Shown here: positions 23,012-32,833 of the stretch, in pieces
How positions within the stretch are numbered: the first letter of the stretch is position 1
How the letters are laid out: every line of letters begins with the position of its first letter
NCBI GenBank assembly: GCA_021399445.1
Contig: JAJTUQ010000005.1
Location: 930,001-994,000, forward strand
From: Xylogone sp. PMI_703
Taxonomy: Eukaryota; Ascomycota; Leotiomycetes
Reading direction: 5' to 3'
Length of the DNA stretch: 64,000 bases
Notes under the pieces: model-generated
What the model was told of the DNA's origin: nothing
Databases searched by the model: none
What the model saw: only the letters and a program-made list of their open reading frames with translations
Position numbers and translations under genes: made by a program

Positions 23012-23570
23012 CGTGTCCGAGTCGCGTGTTCACGTGATGATAAGTAAACCGCCCTGATTGAGTTCATCAACCTTCGTTCTTTGACACTCTGTAGTGAATA
23101 CTTTCAAACTCAAGCTTTCAATGCGGATCACATTAGAGCACAACGATGAAATTGTGCTGTATTACCTAAATGTGATAGTGGACCCACAGATATCAACTTG
23201 TAGAGCTCTAACACGGCTGCCTTGAGATTACAGCGCTGTGTTACAGTACCTGACAATCCACAGGTGAATGACCACATGTGCGAAACTTCAAAAATGAGCC
23301 TGTCCAAGTTCTGCCTTGCAAGCATTATGAAGTGAGTCAGGGGGAATAAATTTGCAGCCTAGAGCATGGTTTCAGCTATTTTGGGCTACTGGCGTAGTTA
23401 GCTCTACACCGAATGGAAATAGGTAAACATGTAAACACAATAAACAGGCTCCAGTCATGTATTTATTACAATTCTACTTTATTGGATCTTAGTCTTGCAT
23501 TCTTAGGTCTTTTATATTCTTTATCGTCATTTATATCACGTGATTGCAATTCCCCCCCCTTAAAGATATA
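23012..23570. other. Divergent intergenic region EXO5 / F-box gene
   Basis: 559 bases of AT-rich sequence expected to hold both promoters, with a cytosine run just before the F-box gene's start. Nothing else seen. Confidence 0.55.
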
Positions 23571-24251
23571 ATGCTCTCCCACTGGGTTGGACAGACGGCT
23601 CATGCCCCCTTCACAAATTTCAAAAACGAGGAATTAGATGATCGGAGTGAAGGGGGGAATGGATCAGTTTCGCGGCTTATGTCTCTGCCAACGGAAATCC
23701 ACCTCCAGATTTCACGATACTTAACTTACCCTGATGCTTTGGCGCTCAAACACACGAATCAGCATTTCTTCTACATTATTGATACCGGAGTAGAATTGAA
23801 AATTGAGTGGCTCATTGAAAGACGTCTTCTACATTTAGACTGTCCCCGTGAGGGTTGTGAGTTAGGGAGCGATACTAAGTTCTGTAGAGGGAGCATAAGG
23901 TATGTGCATCTTCGTCATCTTCTCCAACCCAGGGATAGGCTTTTATTCTCCTTTCTATTCCCATTGACAACCGTAGACTTCGTTAACATGAGCAGACTTC
24001 TTATGAAGCGAAGAAGGGAACATTTTGAATGTGACTCCCAACCTGGTGGAAGAGGATGCTTGATCTATGGCACGGATTTCTGTGTTAACAAAAAGAAGAG
24101 GTCCGCTCTATTGAGAGTGAGTAAGTGGACCACGTCCATGCTTCAAACATCCATGGCTTGGTGGCTCTCAATTGGCTTCGTCGGTCTAGTTTGTGCGTGG
24201 GTTTGGCTCGGGTGCAATACGGTACTTGTTGCGGTGCCTACGATGTTCTAA
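23571..24251 (+). CDS. F-box protein with C-terminal hydrophobic segment
   Basis: Putative SCF ubiquitin-ligase adaptor of 226 residues in one exon. The ATG at 23571 is the first in frame. The F-box is at about residues 37-70 (LMSLPTEIHLQISRYLTYPDALALKHTNQHFF). Four Cys residues in RLLHLDCPREGCELGSDTKFC and two in ECDSQPGGRGC are spaced like a weak metal-binding motif seen in some fungal F-box proteins. The last 30 residues (WWLSIGFVGLVCAWVWLGCNTVLVAV) are strongly hydrophobic and could be a membrane anchor. A GTGAGTAAG donor-like site at about 24117 means the 3' end might be spliced differently. Substrates are unknown. Confidence 0.7.
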   Translation: MLSHWVGQTAHAPFTNFKNEELDDRSEGGNGSVSRLMSLPTEIHLQISRYLTYPDALALKHTNQHFFYIIDTGVELKIEWLIERRLLHLDCPREGCELGSDTKFCRGSIRYVHLRHLLQPRDRLLFSFLFPLTTVDFVNMSRLLMKRRREHFECDSQPGGRGCLIYGTDFCVNKKKRSALLRVSKWTTSMLQTSMAWWLSIGFVGLVCAWVWLGCNTVLVAVPTMF

Positions 24252-25634
24252 AGCCGAGGTTTGGGATAGAAAGTTATAGTGATACCCCCCAATATGCGTA
24301 TGAGTAGAGTACCAGTACCTAATAAGTAGTCTAATAATTTAATTGGAATATAGTAAAAGCGAGGAATACTGCCGATATGCAAGATATGTGATGGATCTAC
24401 CCGCTTAAATCATGATCTACTTAGTCCTTGCTCAGCTCATAAGAGCGCTATGCGTCATTGCTGGGCTATGGAAGTAGGATCCAAAATAAAGAAATGATTA
24501 AATCGGAGTAATTCCATCATGGTGATCAACCAATTAAATCCCGTAACCTCCATGGTATTCACCAATGTAAGCTGGCTGGGAAGGAAACATAAAATGAAAG
24601 AAGTAGCTGGTTCTTTAATCAAAGATCTTGGCCAAGTCAACAACTAGTTGATATGGAGCCTTCGAACTCTGAGGTTTCCTATCCAACACCCAGTATAGAA
24701 TTATGCACAATGAAATAATAGCATACACTCCATCGCGATGCTGACTTTAACCACGGAAGAGCAGCATTGGATCAACTAATACTGTAGAGACATAAAACAA
24801 TTGAGACATCTATCATATGATAATAGAGATATATACTCGTTATGAAGCAAAACGGTCGATAACAACATGAATCAACCTTCACTAAACCGAGAAGTAGCAG
24901 TATCTAAATTAGAAGGCATTTTTATCCACATACTTTATCACGAATATATAGGGAAATAAGACGGGAGTTCTTAAATAGGAAGTGTATTTGATGATCTAGC
25001 GGTCATTTAAGCAGCTCGTTACGAAAATAAGTGAACCCAGAAAATCTGTTTACACTACCTTAAATAACAATCATGGAAATAGAGGTGAGTTTGCTGCTCA
25101 GAATTAGAGTAAGCGAGTTTCAGATATTGTTCTCTGGTTTACGGGAATATGAATATAAAAGCGACTAATCATTTCTCTCATATAACGTATCTCAGTTTTG
25201 CAAACAATGATCAGCTACTATGAAGGGGTCCTAAACTAATTGGCCAATGAATACGCAGGGTACCGAATTTTAGCTGCAGCCTACTCTGTTATCGCTTGAG
25301 CTTTGGCTGAGGGCTGAGCCTGCAGCATGGGGAGGTAGAGATACTGCAAACACTCGGTCAACTATGGAAGGTGATCGGCTGATGACGTGGAAAGCAGCGG
25401 AATGGGAGGATTGAGGCTGTACTCTATTCAGCTCTGAGTAGAGGCGCCTTCTGATGAGGCTCAGAGATCCGGGGTTATTGTAGTAAGGATGCCGCGTTCC
25501 CTACATACATGTATAAACGGCACTACCGCGATGGAGCCTCACTCCCTCTACCAGAATACTTTCCAATCAATAGCTCTAGTTTATGGCTTGGCATATTTGA
25601 TTTTGAAGGTTATCGGCGTCTTTGATTTCATATC
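24252..25634. other. AT-rich intergenic region with a tRNA relic
   Basis: About 1.4 kb without protein-coding support. It includes the decayed tRNA-Asp copy described separately near 24950-25020 and the promoter of the following membrane-protein gene. Confidence 0.5.
24950..25020 (+). pseudogene. Decayed copy of the tRNA-Asp 5' half and its upstream flank
   Basis: This segment aligns with 28072-28141, the flank and 5' half of the intact tRNA-Asp. Shared are the stretches GAAATAAGAC, GAGT, GAAG, TTTGAT and CGGTCAT in the same order and spacing. Most mismatches are C/T or G/A transitions, as left by RIP or cytosine deamination. The anticodon arm and 3' half are no longer recognisable, so it is not functional. 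Confidence 0.5.
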
Positions 25635-27794
25635 ATGTTCCGGAGAACTCACAAGTATCGCCCTACTTGGACCGACCCTGAGCCCACTCCAGACAAACAA
25701 CAAGGAAAACCGCAATCATTTAGGCATATATGGTTGGATTATCTCAGGCCATTCTTTGCAAGTCTACCATATTTTCTTTCGTGGCCTTTCCGACAGGTTG
25801 AAATCGTGAATGCCCTTTTTCAGAATCGCTGGCTCAAATGCGAGGAACCAAAGGCAATCACGAACAGGAGCAAATGGAGAGCAGTAAGCGGGTGTAGTAT
25901 TCACATATTCCCGACTGGTATTACAATCGTCCTACTGGTTTTAAACTTCTGTCAGGTCTATGCCGGGGACACACCCGTCCAATCGAATGCGCTCCAGTTT
26001 GCGGCCAAGTTTCATGAAATTTTAATAGCCGCTTCGCTTTCAAATATCGCGATTCATTATGTCCAGTATCGACTTTTACATGAAGAAGGGGTGCCGTTCG
26101 GGGGTATTCTCACTGGTTTCCAACTTGCTAACCTCAATACTCTCTGGAGCCCTGGCTTATGGGCAACTGCTGTCGTGGGAATGGCCAAAATTCAGCAACT
26201 ACTTTGGGTCTTCTTCATTATCATTCTAATTATATTAGTGGCTATCGTTGGACCCGCATCAGCTATTTTGATGTTACCGTCACTTGACTGGTGGGAGGTG
26301 CAGATGACAGACTTGAATTACGGAAATCATCTTACAACTGATGATGCTCGAATATTCGTCAAGACTAAAGAATCCGCACTTTGGCCAAGCCATATTACCC
26401 TCGCTAATTTCTATCTGCCAGAGTGTAGTTTCTCCAATCAGACAGTACCTGTCTATTGTCCACTTGGAAGCTTCACAACACTTCTCGATTTAAGTACGCA
26501 ATACACTTTGACCGACGACTTCTGGTTAATCGACAACTCGAACTACTTGCCAAGGTGGAACATTACTTTTCTCCCTGAAAGCCCAGTATCTTTCTCTAGG
26601 TATCTGGAAGGTGCCCTGGGTGGACTTCCACTGGGTGAATTTAGTAACCCATCTGAGACAATAGTAGCTTTGACCCAGACAACTCCATTAGCTGCCGATA
26701 TTCTTCTGTCTCTAATACAAGACGCATTTAACCAGGGTCCAATTGCGGAGTCTTTTAGATTTGGACTTTTGATGAAGAATAATAGTCTTATCCTAGCACC
26801 TTCAACATCCGTCATGTGTATAGAAAGTGTGTATGAGTGGAAAAATGGCTCGCTCACGGACCTTCTGTCTTCAAGTGATCAGCCCCGATTAGTGTTTCCG
26901 CTCCCGAACGGCAAGACATGGTCTGCCCCTTTATCCAAACTCCTAGATGTATGGAGCAACACCACGGGTTATGCAGCAATCTGGGTCGAAGCTCCAGATT
27001 TGGGGGAGGACTCTCCATCTATTGGCGCTGTATTTACATCATTTGGTATAGACGGCCGCGACAACCAGCTTCCTGGTACTACACAATGTTGCTCCGTGAT
27101 TTCTAGTTGGGAACCTATCCAAATTTATACATATCCTCTTAGCAGTGATCTTTTCCGTTCTCCAACTACTGACAATGTTCTCAAACTTGCTTACGATCCA
27201 TCTTATCTGACAAGATCTAAAGCTATTAAGTTTGATATTGACTGGGCTGAGACTGCAATCCCCGCAAATGCAACTTTGGCTCCTCTCCAAATAAAACTGT
27301 CAGGTGGACCTCTCGTGGAGAACTTTCGGGCGGCTGTCTCGATATTCGTTACCAATGTATTGGCTAGGGTTAGCGCAAATAATACGGTTGTTTTCACTGG
27401 AAGCCAGATGCATGCAGACGTTAATACGGGTAACTGGACAGAGTTCAGAGCTACTGTTGATCGCAACGGATACAGCTATTCAATGCGGGGAGTGACTCGT
27501 CGTTTAGCTGCAGGGATTCTTCTTGTTCATATCCTCATCGTAATCATATACATGGTAATAGTTATATGGTCGGGATGGTATTGTATTGGGATGAAATCAT
27601 TAATTGAGATTATAGCCCTTGCTATTAACTCAACTCCAACTAAAATTCTCGGTAATACTTCTGCCGGAATTTCAAGGTTCGATACATACAAGCATATCAT
27701 CAAGATTCGAGTCGTTTCCAATTTGCACCTGGAATTGGTTTTCGATGGTGATGGAAGTGCGGATGAGGTGGAAGATGGAGAGCTGTATGGTTGA
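25635..27794 (+). CDS. Large uncharacterised fungal membrane protein
   Basis: Single-exon protein of 719 residues from ATG 25635. Hydrophobic segments lie at about residues 90-108, 125-145 and 188-212 near the N-terminus and 618-645 near the C-terminus. They enclose a roughly 400-residue polar domain with many N-x-S/T sites (for example NQT, NIT, NGS, NTT), which suggests an exofacial glycosylated domain. This topology (an N-terminal membrane cluster, a large lumenal domain, one late membrane span and a short acidic tail) matches an abundant uncharacterised family of filamentous fungi. I know no function for it. It sits between an intact tRNA-Asp and a decayed tRNA-Asp copy. Confidence 0.75.
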   Translation: MFRRTHKYRPTWTDPEPTPDKQQGKPQSFRHIWLDYLRPFFASLPYFLSWPFRQVEIVNALFQNRWLKCEEPKAITNRSKWRAVSGCSIHIFPTGITIVLLVLNFCQVYAGDTPVQSNALQFAAKFHEILIAASLSNIAIHYVQYRLLHEEGVPFGGILTGFQLANLNTLWSPGLWATAVVGMAKIQQLLWVFFIIILIILVAIVGPASAILMLPSLDWWEVQMTDLNYGNHLTTDDARIFVKTKESALWPSHITLANFYLPECSFSNQTVPVYCPLGSFTTLLDLSTQYTLTDDFWLIDNSNYLPRWNITFLPESPVSFSRYLEGALGGLPLGEFSNPSETIVALTQTTPLAADILLSLIQDAFNQGPIAESFRFGLLMKNNSLILAPSTSVMCIESVYEWKNGSLTDLLSSSDQPRLVFPLPNGKTWSAPLSKLLDVWSNTTGYAAIWVEAPDLGEDSPSIGAVFTSFGIDGRDNQLPGTTQCCSVISSWEPIQIYTYPLSSDLFRSPTTDNVLKLAYDPSYLTRSKAIKFDIDWAETAIPANATLAPLQIKLSGGPLVENFRAAVSIFVTNVLARVSANNTVVFTGSQMHADVNTGNWTEFRATVDRNGYSYSMRGVTRRLAAGILLVHILIVIIYMVIVIWSGWYCIGMKSLIEIIALAINSTPTKILGNTSAGISRFDTYKHIIKIRVVSNLHLELVFDGDGSADEVEDGELYG

Positions 27795-28108
27795 ATGAAG
27801 GCAAGATGTAGTTCTCGTAGGAGGGTAATGGCATCAGAGCATCAGATTGGTTGATGCAATAGAGAATATGGCAAATATTCCCCAATAATGGATACCTGCA
27901 GTGTTTGCACTTCTGCCTCTTAGATGTTTCTTAGACTAACAGTCTGATGTGTGGCTATTTAGTGAGGGAAGTTAGCTATAAAAGCGTTAGCCGAACTCGG
28001 CTATAGAGCACCAGTGGGGCACATGCATCTAACACAGTTCCACTATCACAGATAAGGACTTCTTGGTCTATAAATTGAAATAAGACAAGAGTCCCTCAAC
28101 AAGAAGCA
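27795..28108. other. Spacer before tRNA-Asp
   Basis: 3' flank of the membrane-protein gene and 5' flank of the tRNA; the right half is the parent of the relic at 24.95 kb. No gene seen. Confidence 0.5.
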
Positions 28109-28190
28109 TCTTTGATGGTCTAACGGTCATGATTTCCGCTTGTCAACTGACAAAGCGCGGGAGATCGGGGTTCGACTCCCCGTCAGAGAG
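28109..28190 (+). tRNA. tRNA-Asp(GTC) with a 10-base intron
   Basis: The cloverleaf can be drawn by hand. The acceptor stem pairs TCTTTGA (28109-28115) with TCAGAGA (28183-28189), followed by discriminator G. The B box GGTTCGACTCC lies in a perfect T arm (CGGGG/CCCCG). The anticodon stem TCCGC/GCGGG has one T-G pair. The anticodon GTC is at 28142-28144. A 10-base intron (28146-28155) interrupts the loop one base 3' of the anticodon, the canonical position. The anticodon and discriminator G agree with aspartate. Confidence 0.9.
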
Positions 28191-29215
28191 GAATAACATC
28201 ATCCTCCTTGAGTTCAAGGCCCTGAATAGCAAATATTCAGATACACACCTCAAGAAGAATTTTTTTTTGAGTCTGATGAGAAACTATTGTCACCTTTTTT
28301 TTTTTGGAATTTTATCCTTCTTCTCTCTTATTCCTCGTCTAAGAATCGCTTGGAGTGTGTCTTGTTAGGGCAAAGGATGAGAAAATTTTTTAGATGCTGT
28401 TCTGTGCTATCAAAATATCCACCCTCGCTTGATCCACCAAGGCTAGCCGGACATAGCCAATCAACACAGGATACAACCCTACCATGTTCTTTTATTCGCG
28501 ATGTTACTAATCACAATTAATAAGCTTTCTACATAGAATTGCTATGATATCAGAGAGCAAAAACTCTCTGAGTTGAAATCAATTGATGATACTGATGATG
28601 CCGAGAAAAAGCGGCATAGTTATGGTTTTGGATGTTCATTTAGACTTCACCAAACTTGCCAATCACAACTTTGGTCGACGTCACTGCCCCATCTCTCTAG
28701 TGGCGGAGAGGTGAAACGTAAATGAAAGTGAGTGGCGCGCCTGGTATTGAGCGTGGCTGAGAGTAAAAAAAAATATGCGTTTTGGGTCCGATTCTGCCTT
28801 ACTGCTTTTTACGGAGCAGATTTCTTCTTATTATTTGGTGGCGGCAGTGGAGCATCCTCGGACCCCGTGTTTTGTAGTGTTCGGTCTCGGGAGATCTGCA
28901 TACGGTAGTTAGTGTCTTCAACCGGGTCTACGGAGTAATTGAATTGAAGTTGGTATTGTAAGTACGTAGAGTGAGTGAGTTTTTGACTACTAATTGTTAT
29001 GCTAATGGTTGATTGTTGTTCAGGGTATTAGAATTACGGTACTCTAAAAGTGTTTGGCTGCTCTACCGCACCCTAAAACGCTCAGATTCACTGTAATTTC
29101 AAGTTATTTTCAAGTTGCATACTGATTTCCTAATTGAGACCAACCCTTCGTCAAGCAGTCCTATGATTCCAGCTTTCCGCTGTCAATCCCATCAATTCCA
29201 TCCCGATCTACCCAT
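28191..29215. other. Intergenic, no gene recognised
   Basis: A T-run directly after the tRNA (from about 28259) could serve as a Pol III terminator. The rest is AT-rich with no supported coding sequence. Confidence 0.5.
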
Positions 29216-29930
29216 TCACCACTTCTGTAGAAAATCCAAGTAGCCAGAGAAATCAAACCATTTGTTATGTGCTAAGGTCCCAGACACAATTAGGAATGTG
29301 TTCGCAGAGAGATTCTTAATTACTTTGTGTCGTACTAGCTTTCTTTTATTCACACATTGAGCTTCGTCAAGGACAACGACTTGGTAGGATATTAGCGTTT
29401 CCATATCTGTCTATAAGTGAAAGAACATAAGTCTCCGTTATTGGAAGTTTTGAAGTATGTTCGGATGATTGTAACCTTCGTCATCCTTCTGCACAACCGC
29501 AGCTCGTGCAATTGTATTTGTGCCTGATTCGTTTTTGGTAACGTCCCCGCCAGACGTATCGAAGTACTGGGACAAGGCTACGGGGGGTTCGAAAGTCTCG
29601 TATACAGTCGTCTCCAAATCCGTTACAGCTTCATAGGTTGCGCGGATGCCCAGATCGGTATCCATTTCGTCTGCGAATATCCTGCACGAACCTATCCACT
29701 CGTCATGTAAGATGTCTGCTCAATCCGCCCTTGGCTAGATTCTTATTTCTGTATTGCAATTCGAGGTCTCTGATGTCTATTAATAATTTCTGGCAGTTAT
29801 ATTGCCGTCTGATAGCATCTCGGAACCCTGCCGCAGACAGACGATCGGGGGTCTTCTTTCGAATTACTAGGAATTGGCTAGTTTTTCTCCTTTGCAATTT
29901 TGAGAGCCTCGTCTAAGTCATCTTTACTCT
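29216..29930 (-). pseudogene. Relic of an SNF2-family helicase-like ATPase
   Basis: At 29216-29404 the minus strand encodes SYQVVVLDEAQCVNKRKL and then TFLIVSGTLAHNKWFDFSGYLDFLQKW. These correspond to motif II (DEAx) and motif III (SGTPxxNxxxD-L) of SNF2 ATPases, but the canonical H, P and Q residues are altered. Upstream fragments (29438-29665 and 29703-29897) have protein-like composition in broken frames, including TVYETFEPPVALSQYFDTSGG. No Walker A motif or full helicase is present. Best read as a decayed copy, probably linked to mobile or accessory DNA. Confidence 0.45.
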
Positions 29931-32833
29931 CGAAATCCAGATCTTTGTCCCAGGTAGTAGTAATACCCCTTTTCGGGCAGCGCATCAGCTTCATTATTCC
30001 TCTGGGTTTTGCCAGCGCAGTTGAACCCGCCTCCGCGACCGTTCCTTTCTGTCGTAACCACGAGGGTATGTGAGCTATATCGACTTGGCAGTTTTATACC
30101 AAACCCCTAGCTGAGGACCTATAGGACAATTTATCCACTCCCCCCTTCACGCCGCCTCACTCAATTCATCAATGATGGTTGTCGGTTGCAAAACCCATCA
30201 TTACGGTCGTAAGGCACACCGTGTAAATGATTTCGATGGGGGATGTAAATACCATCCAAATCAGTAGAGCCACGTTATTTAGGCGGGTGTGGACAGAATG
30301 TGGCCCAAGTGCTCTTGACCTGTCCACAGGTCCGAAAGTATCTCAGCACACTCCAGTACCTATTGATATTCTCTAAACGATGCTCCATTTGATGTGGACC
30401 AAGAGATAGAACTAGGGGCTGAGCCCGCCGAGGCAATGTTTGCCTCAAAAATAGCTCTGTAATGCTTCAAAGAAGAACCTATGATAGTTGTAAGGGGGAA
30501 GGAGGTGGGAAGAGTGCGATACTGAATTTATAGGCTGAATGTCTATTGACTGATATTATTCACTAGAGTCAGGTCTGCTTCTAGGTGTAATTCACCGAGT
30601 AATTTTTTGTTGTTTGCTACAGTACAGTACCAGATGACCCAGCTTCTTCTTCCTTGCAGAGTAAGAGAAGGAATTCCGTTACGGCTTTCCCGGAAGGATA
30701 CGGTAGCTCCGTTGTGTGCTTCTTTAGCTCTACCAGCCTGGTGGCACCGCCTCCACATCTAGCCACAGCTGCATTTTCGGGTGAGAATAAGGTGCTTTCT
30801 CGGGCACCCCAATTTAGTATTGTACTGTATTACTGACCTTGTTTATCCGGGCTAATTGATACTGCACGCCTGCCATTCGTAGAAAATGCTACTGATCATG
30901 TCTTTTAACGTACCTGAGAAGCCATAATGGATTTGGGATTTACACTTCATTGTCGTTGCCTTCAACAATATTAAATTGGCGCTTTGAATGAGAGAAAAGC
31001 ACCATCACGTCACCATGCACATTATTCCAATCTTAGACACTTGCCGGGTTTCTCGGGCTACGCTAGGCGCAGACTGGGCAGGGGCCTGAAACGGCTGATG
31101 TGCTGCCGGGATGACGGGGCGAGATTTTGAGGCGGACGGGACCCTTTTTTCTTGGGCTATTTTGGGGCGTGTTTCGGATACCGCTCAGAGATGGGATGAA
31201 AAGTCCTGAGAAGGCACAACTTTGGTCATCAATTTATGGTACCGTATGGGATGAGAGAGGGGATAATTCGGTGGCTACATAGGATGAGACTTTGAGAAAG
31301 GAGAATCAGGATGATTGCTGTTGGGGATATTGAGGTTACTCGGCTTCTTGTGATTGCTGAGGTGCGAGATTTCGTCCAGTAATAAATTGCGGCACTTTAA
31401 TTGAAGCATTGGTCACACCAATCAGATTCAGTAGCACCAGCGACAAGGACCACGGAGGGAGACGATCGACGATTTCTTGGGCGTTTGTCAAGCTTGCGGG
31501 AAATCGGGCTCCTTTGCTCTGCATACCGTACGGAGCATGCGCACATACCGATACTCTGGCATGTCTCGCTACACTGTAAGCCTCTCGTCGGAAGGCAGAT
31601 TACGATATGCACCTGCTCGCGGTCAACAAAGTCTCGGGCACACGTTCCTGGAGCTGCAGGAACAACGCCGTGGGTGTTAGTGATGACGCCAAGGAATACT
31701 GCGTGATCTCCATACGAGGTGGTTCTGCTGCAGTGTACTCCGTACAGTACTTTGTATTGTATAATACTGCAACAATGCAGCTTGAAAACAGGGCCTTTTC
31801 TGTGGTCTTTGCTTCACGATGACGCTGATGCTACTGTAGGGTATTATTCTGACTTTTAGCTCGCCGTCTTATCCATCTTATCGTCAATTGCTGGCTATCG
31901 AAGAAGTGGATACGGTATTTTCATGATGTTTTTGCGACAGCTTTTGTTGCTCAAGCAAGCCACGATGCCTGTGCGGACTGCTCGTTTGCTCGTTGGATGA
32001 TCGCAATTTCGCTGAGGTGGGCCCGCGCGGGTGATGGCGTGGTTGGTGGGCCAATGACACGGCCACGGCAGGCAGATATGTGCCTGAGTTAGGCGGCTTC
32101 GGGGCAAGTGCATCGCTCCCCTTGCATTAGCTGCTGAAGGCTCCCAGCCAGCCACCAATGAGAGGGTAATGAGGGGCCACACAGGAGCAGTACCCCAGTT
32201 GCGCTCTGCACAGAAGGGAAGGAGCGCAAGCAAGGAACGAGCACTCTCGCACCAATGTACAGCGTTGCTACGTGCCGCACGCCCTAGCCATGATCCGTGC
32301 CTCAGGATTCCGCTGCTCTGCTGCCACCATCCACACGCACCCAAAGTCTGGTCTAAGGGCTGTCTCGGTCTCTCTCCTTCGCCCTGGCCGATTCTCTTGT
32401 AGACCCCCTTCGACTCCCTCGTCGACCTTCTTTCCACCCTTCCTTTTTCTTTTCTTCCTTACCGTCGTCATTCTTTCGACCGTGAAGGTACGGCTCACCA
32501 CCTTCTTTTTTTCAATTCTCAGTCTGTGTTGATCACGTTCGTCCTTCTCTTATCGACGTGTCACCGCAGCTGCGAACCACACTCGCTCAATCCTGAGCCT
32601 ACGTTCCCTACGATTCGATCTCGACTCGCAATACGATAACGTCACGATACCACATATTCTCGCGACTCGACATCGCCATTATTCAGTTTTCCCGGATTGA
32701 AAAGTGCCTGCGGAATCCTAGGTACTTCACCTAAAGATAAGATCACCTTTGCTGTGAAGACAAGTTCTCTACTTCTCTATTTCTCTAGTTCTCTTTGCGA
32801 TTGTATTTGTCGTTGGACAAACTCTCTGCAAAG
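29931..32833. other. Large gene-poor region upstream of the SH3 protein gene
   Basis: About 2.9 kb. The left 2 kb has no recognised gene. From about 32.3 to 32.8 kb it becomes pyrimidine-rich (CT tracts at 32370-32475 and 32755-32800), like the long leader of a highly expressed or regulated fungal gene. Overlapping open frames on both strands at 31.4-32.5 kb lack protein features. Confidence 0.5.

Noticed and set aside
31336..32532. Overlapping open frames upstream of the SH3 protein gene
   Set aside because: GC-rich promoter and leader sequence without protein-level features.
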